NCBI GenBank assembly: GCA_032622095.1
Contig: CP136061.1
Span: forward strand, 23,500,991 to 23,564,990
Length of the DNA stretch: 64,000 nt
DNA from: Siphonodentalium dalli
Taxonomy: Eukaryota; Mollusca; Scaphopoda; Gadilida; Siphonodentaliidae
Direction of reading: 5' to 3'
How positions within the stretch are numbered: position 1 is the stretch's first letter; each line of letters opens with the position of its first letter. A program made the translations under genes and the position numbers. Below, piece by piece: positions 1-11,772 of the stretch. Below the pieces are notes generated by a model. The model had not been told where the DNA came from and did no database searches. It saw only the letters and a list, made by a program, of their open reading frames with translations.

Positions 1-865
1 GTTCTAACCCAGAGATTCATGAATAGAACTCAGGGATTTATGACTTTTTCGAAGGATTTATGGTTCTAACCCAGAGATTCATGAATAGAACTCAGGGATT
101 TATGACTTTTTCGAAGGATTTATGGCTTTAACCCCGAGATTCATGACTACAACTCAGGGATTTATGACTTTTTCGAAGGATTTATGGTTCTAACCCAGAG
201 ATTCATGAATACAACTCAGGGATTTATGACTTTTTCGAAGGATTTATGGCTCTAACCCAGAGATTCATGATTACAACTCAGGGATTTATGACTTTTTCGA
301 AGGATTTGTGGCTCTAACCCAGAGATTCATGAATACAACGCAAGGATTTATGACCTTTTCGAAGGATTTATGGCTCTAACCCCAAGATTCATGACTACAA
401 CTCAGGGATTTATGACTTTTTCGAAGGATTTATGGTTCTAACCCAGAGATTCACGAATAGAACTCAGGGATTTATGACTTTTTCGAAGGATTTATGGTTC
501 TAACCCAGAGATTCATGAATAGAACTTAGGGATTTATGACTTTTTCGAAGGATTTATGGTTCTAACCCAGAGATTCATGAATAGAACTCAGGGATTTATG
601 ACTTTTTCGAAGGATTTATGGCTTTAACCGCGAGATTCATGACTACAACTCAGGGATTTATGACTTTTTCGAAGGATTTATGGTTCTAACCCAGAGATTC
701 ATGAATACAACTCAGGGATTTATGACTTTTTCGAAGGATTTATGGTTCTAACCCAGAGATTCATGAATACAACTCAGGGATTTATGACTTTTTCGAAGGA
801 TTTATGGTTCTAACCCAGAGATTCATGATTACAACTCAGGGATTTATGACTTTTTCGAAGGATTT
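1..865 (+). repeat. Partial HOR, last 14 monomers
   Basis: Subtype order is 1-1-2-3-4-6-7-1c-1-1-2-3-3-4, which matches positions 16-29 of the 29-monomer consensus HOR. The unit therefore began before the window. Private markers gaacttaggg (~526), accgcgag (~627) and ccccaagat (~381) recur in the next two HORs, linking this stretch to them. It contains no gene. Confidence 0.9.
11..72 (+). repeat. Exemplar 62-bp monomer built of three ~21-bp sub-repeats
   Basis: Read from agagattc, the monomer splits into 11-31 (21 bp), 32-52 (21 bp) and 53-72 (20 bp). The three parts begin agagattcatga, agggatttatga and aggatttatgg. All share a purine-rich start, then gatt, t or c, atg, then a purine. Their tails differ (aatagaactc, ctttttcga, ttctaaccc). 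I infer that the 62-bp unit arose by triplication of a ~21-bp ancestor followed by divergence, before the present amplification. The same three-part alignment holds for every monomer subtype in the window. Confidence 0.85.
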
Positions 866-3158
866 GTGGCTCTAACCCAGAGATTCATGAATACAACTCA
901 GGGATTTATGACTTTTCGAAGGATTTATGGCTCAAACCCCGAGATTCATGACTACAACTCAGGGATTTATGACTTTTTCGAAGGATTTATGGTTCTAACC
1001 CAGAGATTCACGAATAGAACTCAGGGATTTATGACTTTTTCGAAGGATTTATGGTTCTAACCCAGAGATTCATGAATAGAACTCAGGGATTTATGACTTT
1101 TTCGAAGGATTTATGGTTCTAACCCAGAGATTCATGAATAGAACTCAGGGATTTATGACTTTTTCGAAGGATTTATGGCTTTAACCCCGAGATTCATGAC
1201 TACAACTCAGGGATTTATGACTTTTTCGAAGGATTTATGGTTCTAACCCAGAGATTCATGAATACAACTCAGGGATTTATGACTTTTTCGAAGGATTTGT
1301 GGCTCTAACCCAGAGATTCATTATTACAACTCAGGGATTTATGACTTTTTCGAAGGATTTGTGGCTCTAACCCAGAGATTCATGAATACAACGCAGGGAT
1401 TTATGACTTTTGCGAAGGATTTGTGGCTCTAACCCAGTGATTCGTGAGTACAACGCAAGGATTTATGACCTTTTCGAAGGATTTATGGCTCTAACCCCGA
1501 GATTCATGACTACAACTCAGGGATTTATGACTTTTTTGAAGGATTTGTGGCTCTAACCCAGAGATTCATGAATACAACGCAGGGATTTATGACTTTTTCG
1601 AAGGATTTATGGCTCTAACCCAGAGATTCATGAATACAACGCAAGGATTTATGACTTTTTCGAAGGATTTATGGCTCAAACCCCGAGATTCATGACTACA
1701 ACGCAGGGATTTATGACTTTTTTGAAGGATTTATGGTTCTAACCCAGAGATTCACGAATAGAACTCAGGGATTTATGACTTTTTCGAAGGATTTATGGTT
1801 CTAACCCAGAGATTCATGAATAGAACTCAGGGATTTATGACTTTTTCGAAGGATTTATGGTTCTAACCCAGAGATTCATGAATAGAACTCAGGGATTTAT
1901 GACTTTATCGAAGGATTTATGGCTTTAACCCCGAGATTCATGACTACAACTCAGGGATTTATGACTTTTTCGAAGGATTTATGGTTCTAACCCAGAGATT
2001 CATGAATACAACTCAGGGATTTATGACTTTTTCGAAGGATTTATGGCTCTAACCCAGAGATTCATGAATACAACGCAGGGATTTATGACTTTTTCGAAGG
2101 ATTTGTGGCTCTAACCCAGAGCTTCATGAATACAACGCAAGGATTTATGACTTTTTCGAAGGATTTATGGCTCAAACCCCGAGATTCATGACTACAACTC
2201 AGGGATTTATGACTTTTTCGAAGGATTTATGGTTCTAACCCAGAGATTCACGAATAGAACTCAGGGATTTATGACTTTTTCGAAGGATTTATGGTTCTAA
2301 CCCAGAGATTCATGAATAGAACTCAGGGATTTATGACTTTTTCGAAGGATTTATGGTTCTAACCCAGAGATTCATGAATAGAACTCAGGGATTTATGACT
2401 TTTTCGAAGGATTTATGGCTTTAACCCCGAGATTCATGACTACAACTCAGGGATTTATGACTTTTTCGAAGGATTTATGGTTCTAACCCAGAGATTCATG
2501 AATACAACTCAGGGATTTATGACTTTTTCGAAGGATTTATGGCTCTAACCCAGAGATTCATGATTACAACTCAGGGATTTATGACTTTTTCGAAGGATTT
2601 GTGGCTCTAACCCAGAGATTCATGAATACAACGCAAGGATTTATGACCTTTTCGAAGGATTTATGGCTCTAACCCCAAGATTCATGACTACAACTCAGGG
2701 ATTTATGACTTTTTCGAAGGATTTATGGTTCTAACCCAGAGATTCACGAATAGAACTCAGGGATTTATGACTTTTTCGAAGGATTTATGGTTCTAACCCA
2801 GAGATTCATGAATAGAACTTAGGGATTTATGACTTTTTCGAAGGATTTATGGTTCTAACCCAGAGATTCATGAATACAACTCAGGGATTTATGACTTTTT
2901 CGAAGGATTTATGGCTTTAACCGCGAGATTCATGACTACAACTCAGGGATTTATGACTTTTTCGAAGGATTTATGGTTCTAACCCAGAGATTCATGAATA
3001 CAACTCAGGGATTTATGACTTTTTCGAAGAATTTATGGTTCTAACCCAGAGATTCATGAATACAACTCAGGGATTTATGACTTTTTCGAAGGATTTATGG
3101 TTCTAACCCAGAGATTCATGATTACAACTCAGGGATTTATGACTTTTTCGAAGGATTT
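866..3158 (+). repeat. 37-monomer HOR (29 + 8)
   Basis: This is the consensus 29-monomer order with eight extra monomers (5-6-8-1c-1-1-2-3, ~2,041-2,540) placed after the second 2-3 pair. The insertion repeats the phrase just before it, as expected for a one-phrase unequal exchange. Markers include ttttgcgaagg (~1,410), gattcgtgagtac (~1,440) and a tttatcgaagg monomer (~1,915). The length of 2,293 bp is 37 x 62 minus 1. Confidence 0.9.
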
Positions 3159-5327
3159 GTGGCTCTAACCCAGAGATTCATGAATACAACTCAGGGATTT
3201 ATGACTTTTCGAAGGATTTATGGCTCAAACCCCGAGATTCATGACTACAACTCAGGGATTTATGACTTTTTCGAAGGATTTATGGTTCTAACCCAGAGAT
3301 TCACGAATAGAACTCAGGGATTTATGACTTTTTCGAAGGATTTATGGTTCTAACCCAGAGATTCATGAATAGAACTCAGGGATTTATGACTTTTTCGAAG
3401 GATTTATGGTTCTAACCCAGAGATTCATGAATAGAACTCAGGGATTTATGACTTTTTCGAAGGATTTATGGCTTTAACCCCGAGATTCATGACTACAACT
3501 CAGGGATTTATGACTTTTTCGAAGGATTTATGGTTCTAACCCAGAGATTCATGAATACAACTCAGGGATTTATGACTTTTTCGAAGGATTTGTGGCTCTA
3601 ACCCAGAGATTCATTATTACAACTCAGGGATTTATGACTTTTTCGAAGGATTTGTGGCTCTAACCCAGAGATTCATGAATACAACGCAGGGATTTATGAC
3701 TTTTGCGAAGGATTTGTGGCTCTAACCCAGTGATTCGTGAGTACAACGCAAGGATTTATGACCTTTTCGAAGGATTTATGGCTCTAACCCCGAGATTCAT
3801 GACTACAACTCAGGGATTTATGACTTTTTTGAAGGATTTGTGGCTCTAACCCAGAGATTCATGAATACAACGCAGGGATTTATGACTTTTTCGAAGGATT
3901 TGTGGCTCTAACCCAGAGATTCATGAATACAACGCAAGGATTTATGACTTTTTCGAAGGATTTATGGCTCAAACCCCGAGATTCATGACTACAACTCAGG
4001 GATTTATGACTTTTTTGAAGGATTTATGGTTCTAACCCAGAGATTCACGAATAGAACTCAGGGATTTATGACTTTTTCGAAGGATTTATGGCTTTAACCC
4101 CGAGATTCATGACTACAACTCAGGGATTTATGACTTTTTCGAAGGATTTATGGTTCTAACCCAGAGATTCATGAATACAACTCAGGGATTTATGACTTTT
4201 TCGAAGGATTTGTGGCTCTAACCCAGAGATTCATGATTACAACGCAGGGATTTATGACTTTTTCGAAGGATTTATGGCTCTAACCCAGAGATTCATGAAT
4301 ACAACGCAAGGATTTATGACTTTTTCGAAGGATTTATGGCTCAAACCCCGAGATTCATGACTACAACTCAGGGATTTATGACTTTTTTGAAGGATTTATG
4401 GTTCTAACCCAGAGATTCACGAATAGAACTCAGGGATTTATGACTTTTTCGAAGGATTTATGGTTCTAACCCAGAGATTCATGAATAGAACTCAGGGATT
4501 TATGACTTTTTCGAAGGATTTATGGTTCTAACCCAGAGATTCATGAATAGAACTCAGGGATTTATGACTTTTTCGAAGGATTTATGGCTTTAACCCCGAG
4601 ATTCATGACTACAACTCAGGGATTTATGACTTTTTCGAAGGATTTATGGTTCTAACCCAGAGATTCATGAATACAACTCAGGGATTTATGACTTTTTCGA
4701 AGGATTTATGGCTCTAACCCAGAGATTCATGATTACAACTCAGGGATTTATGACTTTTTCGAAGGATTTGTGGCTCTAACCCAGAGATTCATGAATACAA
4801 CGCAAGGATTTATGACCTTTTCGAAGGATTTATGGCTCTAACCCCAAGATTCATGACTACAACTCAGGGATTTATGACTTTTTCGAAGGATTTATGGTTC
4901 TAACCCAGAGATTCACGAATAGAACTCAGGGATTTATGACTTTTTCGAAGGATTTATGGTTCTAACCCAGAGATTCATGAATAGAACTTAGGGATTTATG
5001 ACTTTTTCGAAGGATTTATGGTTCTAACCCAGAGATTCATGAATAGAACTCAGGGATTTATGACTTTTTCGAAGGATTTATGGCTTTAACCGCGAGATTC
5101 ATGACTACAACTCAGGGATTTATGACTTTTTCGAAGGATTTATGGTTCTAACCCAGAGATTCATGAATACAACTCAGGGATTTATGACTTTTTCGAAGGA
5201 TTTATGGTTCTAACCCAGAGATTCATGAATACAACTCAGGGATTTATGACTTTTTCGAAGGATTTATGGTTCTAACCCAGAGATTCATGATTACAACTCA
5301 GGGATTTATGACTTTTTCGAAGGATTT
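3159..5327 (+). repeat. 35-monomer HOR, near-copy of the preceding one
   Basis: The subtype order equals the 37-monomer HOR at 866-3,158 with two consecutive type-1 monomers missing, so 1c at ~4,033 is followed directly by type 2 at ~4,093. It shares ttttgcgaagg, gattcgtgagtac, gaacttaggg and accgcgag with its neighbour. This is a tandem duplicate that later lost two monomers, or the neighbour gained them. Confidence 0.9.
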
Positions 5328-7806
5328 GTGGCTCTAACCCAGAGATTCATGAATACAACTCAGGGATTTATGACTTTTCGAAGGATTTATGGCTCAAACC
5401 CCGAGATTCATGACTACAACTCAGGGATTTATGACTTTTTCGAAGGATTTATGGTTCTAACCCAGAGATTCACGAATAGAACTCAGGGATTTATGACTTT
5501 TTCGAAGGATTTATGGTTCTAACCCAGAGATTCATGAATAGAACTCAGGGATTTATGACTTTTTCGAAGGATTTATGGTTCTAACCCAGAGATTCATGAA
5601 TAGAACTCAGGGATTTATGACTTTTTCGAAGGATTTATGGCTTTAACCCCGAGATTCATGACTACAACTCAGGGATTTATGACTTTTTCGAAGGATTTAT
5701 GGTTCTAACCCAGAGATTCATGAATACAACTCAGGGATTTATGACTTTTTCGAAGGATTTGTGGCTCTAACCCAGAGATTCATTATTACAACTCAGGGAT
5801 TTATGACTTTTTCGAAGGATTTGTGGCTCTAACCCAGAGATTCATGAATACAACGCAGGGATTTATGACTTTTGCGAAGGATTTGTGGCTCTAACCCAGT
5901 GATTCGTGAGTACAACGCAAGGATTTATGACCTTTTCGAAGGATTTATGGCTCTAACCCCGAGATTCATGACTACAACTCAGGGATTTATTACTTTTTTG
6001 AAGGATTTGTGGCTCTAACCCAGAGATTCATGAATACAACGCAGGGATTTATGACTTTTTCGAAGGATTTGTGACTCTAACCCAGAGATTCATGAATACA
6101 ACGCAAGGATTTATGACTTTTTCGAAGGATTTATGGCTCAAACCTCGAGATTCATGACTACAACGCAGGGATTTATGACTTTTTTGAAGGATTTATGGTT
6201 CTAACCCAGAGATTCACGAATAGAACTCAGGGATTTATGACTTTTTCGAAGGATTTATGGTTCTAACCCAGAGATTCATGAATAGAACTCAGGGATTTAT
6301 GACTTTTTCGAAGGATTTATGGTTCTAACCCAGAGATTCATGAATAGAACTCAGGGATTTATGACTTTATCGAAGGATTTATGGCTTTAACCCCGAGATT
6401 CATGACTACAACTCAGGGATTTATGACTTTTTCGAAGGATTTATGGTTCTAACCCAGAGATTCATGAATACAACTCAGGGATTTATGACTTTTTCGAAGG
6501 ATTTATGGCTCTAACCCAGAGATTCATGATTACAACTCAGGGATTTATGACTTTTTCGAAGGATTTGTGGCTCTAACCCAGAGCTTCATGAATACAACGC
6601 AAGGATTTATGACCTTTTCGAAGGATTTATGGCTCTAACCCCAAGATTCATGACTACAACTCAGGGATTTATGACTTTTTCGAAGGATTTATGGTTCTAA
6701 CCCAGAGATTCATGAATAGAACTCAGGGATTTATGACTTTTTCGAAGGATTTATGGTTCTAACCCAGAGATTCATGAATAGAACTCAGGGATTTATGACT
6801 TTTTCGAAGGATTTATGGTTCTAACCCAGAGATTCATGAATAGAACTCTGGGATTTATGACTTTTTCGAAGGATTTATGGCTTTAACCCCGAGATTCATG
6901 ACTACAACTCAGGGATTTATGACTTTTTCGAAGGATTTATGGTTCTAACCCAGAGATTCATGAATACAACTCAGGGATTTATGACTTTTTCGAAGGATTT
7001 ATGGTTCTAAACCAGAGATTCATGAATACAACTCAGGGATTTATGACTTTTTCGAAGGATTTGTGGCTCTAACCCAGAGATTCATGATTACAACTCAGGG
7101 ATTTATGACTTTTTCGAAGGATTTGTGGCTCTAACCCAGAGATTCATGAATAGAACTCAGGGATTTATGACTTTTTCGAAGGATTTATGGTTCTAACCCA
7201 GAGATTCATGAATAGAACTCAGGGATTTATGACTTTTTCGAAGGATTTATGGCTTTAACCCCGAGATTCATGACTACAACTCAGGGATTTATGACTTTTT
7301 CGAAGGATTTATGGTTCTAACCCAGAGATTCATGAATACAACTCAGGGATTTATGACTTTTTCGAAGGATTTGTGGCTCTAACCCAGAGATTCATTATTA
7401 CAACTCAGGGATTTATGACTTTTTCGAAGGATTTGTGGCTCTAACCCAGAGATTCATGAATACAACGCAGGGATTTATGACTTTTTCGAAGGATTTGTGG
7501 CTCTAACCCAGAGATTCATGAATACAACGCAAGGATTTATGACATTTTCGAAGGATTTATGGCTCTAACCCCGAGATTCATGACTACAACTCAGGGATTT
7601 ATGACTTTTTCGAAGGATTTATGGTTCTAACCCAGAGATTCATGAATAGAACTCAGGGATTTATGACTTTTTCGAAGGATTTATGGTTCTAACCCAGAGA
7701 TTAATGAATAGAACTCAGGGATTTGTGACTTTTTCGAAGGATTTATGAATCTAACCCAGAGATTCATGAATAGAACTCAGGGATTTATGACTTTTTCGAA
7801 GGATTT
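5328..7806 (+). repeat. 40-monomer HOR: complete 29-mer plus 11-monomer tail
   Basis: The first 29 monomers follow the consensus order exactly, with shared markers gattcgtgagtac and tttatcgaagg. At ~7,125 the expected X is replaced by a chimera: a ctctaaccc head with a gaatagaactc body. After it comes 1-2-3-4t-5-6-7-1-1-1, leading to an X reached from type 1 (atggctc) rather than type 4 (gtggctc). The tail carries gacattttcg (~7,531) and gattaatgaatag (~7,701), which reappear at 36.4-36.7 and 42.5-42.8 kb. Confidence 0.88.
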
Positions 7807-9603
7807 ATGGCTCTAACCCAGAGATTCATGAATACAACTCAGGGATTTATGACTTTTCGAAGGATTTATGGCTCAAACCCCGAGATTCATGACTACAACT
7901 CAGGGATTTATGACTTTTTCAAAGGATTTATGGTTCTAACCCAGAGATTCACGAATAGAACTCAGGGATTTATGACTTTTTCGAAGGATTTATGGTTCTA
8001 ACCCAGAGATTCATGAATAGAACTCAGGGATTTATGACTTTTTCGAAGGATTTATGGTTCTAACCCAGAGATTCATGAATAGAACTCAGGGATTTATGAC
8101 CTTTTCGAAGGATTTATGGCTTTAATCCCGAGATTCATGACTACAACTCAGGGATTTATGACTTTTTCGAAGGATTTATGGTTCTAACCCAGAGATTCAT
8201 GAATACAACTAAGGGATTTATGACTTTTTCGAAGGATTTATGGTTCTAACCCAGAGATTCATGAATAGAACTCAGGGATTTATGACTTTTTCGAAGGATT
8301 TATGGTTCTATCCCAGAGATTCATGAATAGAACTCAGGGATTTATGACTTTTTCGAAGGATTTATGGCTTTAACCCCGAGATTCATGACTACAACTCAGG
8401 GATTTATGACTTTTTCGAAGGATTTATGGCTTTAAATCCGAGATTCATGACTACAACTCAGGGATTTATGACTTTTTCGAAGGATTTATGGTTCTAACCC
8501 AGAGATTCATGAATACAACTCAGGGATTTATGACTTTTTCGAAGGATTTGTGGCTCAAACCCCGAGATTCATGAATACAACGCAGGGATTTATGACTTTT
8601 TCGAAGGATTTATGGTTCTATCCCAGAGATTCTCGAATAGAACTCAGGGATTTATGACTTTTTCGAAGGATTTATGGTTCTAACCCAGAGATTCATGAAT
8701 AGAACTCAGGGATTTATGACTTTTTCGAAGGATTTATGGTTCTAACCCAGAGATTCATGAATAGAACTCAGGGATTTATGACTTTTTCGAAGGATTTATG
8801 GCTTTAACCACGAGATTCATGACTACAACTCAGGGATTTATGACTTCTTCGAAGGATTTATGGTTCTAACCCCGAGATTCATGAATACAACTCAGGGATT
8901 TATGACTTTTTCGAAGGATTTGTGGCTCTAACCCAGAGATTCATTATTACAACTCAGGGATTTATGACTTTTTCGAAGGATTTGTGGCTCTAACCCAGAG
9001 ATTCATGATTACAACGCAGGGATTTATGACTTTTTCGAAGGATTTGTGGCTCTAACCCAGAGATTCATGAATACAACGCAAGGATTTATGACATTTTCGA
9101 AGGATTTATGGCTCTAACCCCAAGATTCATGACTACAACTCAGGGATTTATGACTTTTTCGAAGGATTTATGGTTCTAACCCAGAGATTCATGAATAGAA
9201 CTCAGGGATTTATGACTTTTTCGAAGGATTTATGGTTCTAACCCAGAGATTCATGAATAGAACTCAGGGATTTATGACTTTTTCGAAGGATTTATGGTTC
9301 TAACCCAGAGATTCATGAATAGAACTCAGGGATTTATCACTTTTTCGAAGGATTTATGGCTTTAACCCCGAGATTCATGACTACAACTCAGGGATTTATG
9401 ACTTTTTCGAAGGATTTATGGTTCTAACCCACAGATTCATGAATACAACTCAGGGATTTATGACTTTTTCGAAGGATTTATGGTTCTAACCCAGAGATTC
9501 ATGAATACAACTCAGGGATTTATGACTTTTTCGAAGGATTTGTGGCTCTAACCCAGAGATTCATGATTACAACTCAGGGATTTATGACTTTTTCGAAGGA
9601 TTT
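7807..9603 (+). repeat. 29-monomer HOR of rearranged internal order
   Basis: The length equals the consensus HOR (1,797 bp) but the order differs: X-8-1c-1-1-2-3-1-1-2-2-3, a hybrid 8/5 monomer (ctcaaacccc with gaatacaacgcaggg, ~8,552), a ctatccc type-1 monomer, 1-1-2-3-4t-5-6-7-1-1-1-2-3-3-4. Markers are aactaaggg (~8,208), ctatccc (~8,310 and ~8,619), ctttaaatcc (~8,431), gacttcttcg (~8,843) and ttctaaccccgag (~8,863). Close relatives lie about 28.9 and 35.0 kb downstream. Confidence 0.88.
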
Positions 9604-11772
9604 GTGGCTCTAACCCAGAGATTCATGAATACAACTCAGGGATTTATGACTTTTCGAAGGATTTATGGCTCAAACCCCGAGATTCATGACTACAACTCAG
9701 GGATTTATGACTTTTTCGAAGGATTTATGGTTCTAACCCAGAGATTCACGAATAGAACTCAGGGATTTATGACTTTTTCGAAGGATTTATGGTTCTAACC
9801 CAGAGATTCATGAATAGAACTCAGGGATTTATGACTTTTTCGAAGGATTTATGGTTCTAACCCAGAGATTCATGAATAGAACTCAGGGATTTATGACTTT
9901 TTCGAAGGATTTATGGCTTTAACCCCGAGATTCATGACTACAACTCAGGGATTTATGACTTTTTCGAAGGATTTATGGTTCTAACCCAGAGATTCATGAA
10001 TACAACTCAGGGATTTATGACTTTTTCGAAGGATTTGTGGCTCTAACCCAGAGATTCATTATTACAACTCAGGGATTTATGACTTTTTCGAAGGATTTGT
10101 GGCTCTAACCCAGAGATTCATGAATACAACGCAGGGATTTATGACTTTTTCGAAGGATTTGTGGCTCTAACCCAGAGATTCGTGAATACAACGCAAGGAT
10201 TTATGACCTTTTCGAAGGATTTATGGCTCTAACCCCGAGATTCATGACTACAACTCAGGGATTTATGACTTTTTTGAAGGATTTGTGGCTCTAACCCAGA
10301 GATTCATGAATACAACGCAGGGATTTATGACTTTTTCGAAGGATTTATGGCTCTAACCCAGAGATTCATGAATACAACGCAAGGATTTATGACTTTTTCG
10401 AAGGATTTATGGCTCCAATCCCGAGATTCATGACTACAACTCAGGGATTTATGACTTTTTTGAAGGATTTATGGTTCTAACCCAGAGATTCACGAATAGA
10501 ACTCAGGGATTTATGACTTTTTCGACGGATTTATGGTTCTAACCCAGAGATTCATGAATAGAACTCAGGGATTTATGACTTTTTCGAAGGATTTATGGTT
10601 CCAACCCAGAGATTCATGAATAGAACTCAGGGATTTATGACTTTTTCGAAGGATTTATGGCTTTAACCCCGAGATTCATGACTACAACTCAGGGATTTAT
10701 GACTTTTTCGAAGGATTTATGGTTCTAACCCAGAGATTCATGAATACAACTCAGGGATTTATGACTTTTTCGAAGGATTTATGGCTCTAACCCAGAGATT
10801 CATGATTACAACTCAGGGATTTATGACTTTTTCGAAGGATTTGTGGCTCTAACCCAGAGATTCATGAATACAACGCAAGGATTTATGACCTTTTCGAAGG
10901 ATGTATGGCTCTAACCCCAAGATTCATGACTACAACTCAGGGATTTATGACTTTTTCGAAGGATTTATGGTTCTAACCCAGAGATTCATGAATAGAACTC
11001 AGGGATTTATGACTTTTTCGAAGGATTTATGGTTCTAACCCAGAGATTCATGAATAGAACTCAGGGATTTATGACTTTTTCGAAGGATTTATGGTTCTAA
11101 CCCAGAGATTCATGAATAGAACTCAGGGATTTATGACTTTTTCGAAGGATTTATGGCTTTAACCCCGAGATTCATGACTACAACTCAGGGATTTATGACT
11201 TTTTCGAAGGATTTATGGTTCTAACCCAGAGATTCATGAATACAACTCAGGGATTTATGACTTTTTCGAAGGATTTATGGTTCTAACCCAGAGATTCATG
11301 AATACAACTCAGGGATTTATGACTTTTTCGAAGGATTTATGGTTCTAACCCAGAGATTCATGAATAGAACTCAGGGATTTATGACTTTTTCGAAGGATTT
11401 ATGGTTCTAACCCAGAGATTCATGAATAGAACTCAGGGATTTATGACTTTTTCGAAGGATTTATGGCTTTAACCCCGAGATTCATGACAACAACTCAGGG
11501 ATTTATGACTTTTTCGAAGGATTTATGGTTCTAACCCAGAGATTCATGACTACAACTCAGGGATTTATGACTTTTTCGAAGGATTTATGGTTCTAACCCA
11601 GAGATTCATGAATACAACTCAGGGATTTATGACTTTTTCGAAGGATTTATGGTTCTAACCCAGAGATTCATGAATACAACTCAGGGATTTATGACTTTTT
11701 CGAAGGATTTGTGGCTCTAACCCAGAGATTCATGATTACAACTCAGGGATTTATGACTTTTTCGAAGGATTT
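9604..11772 (+). repeat. 35-monomer HOR (29 + 6), copy 1
   Basis: Consensus order up to the last 3-3, followed by six extra monomers before the final 4: 1-1-2-3-3-3 (~11,345-11,715). Diagnostic variants are ctccaatcccgag (~10,413), ttcgacgg (~10,522), gatgtatgg (~10,901) and gacaacaactc (~11,486). All four recur 2,169 bp downstream. Confidence 0.9.

Noticed and set aside
866-1060. 64-residue open frame with GTG or ATG start, repeated at ~30 places (for example 3,159-3,353, 22,494-22,688, 59,988-60,182, 63,766-63,960)
   Set aside because: Each is just three satellite monomers read across a 61-bp monomer. The frame closes at the taa of ctaaccc, copies differ as the satellite differs, and no domain, signal or codon pattern is present. 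Not a gene.
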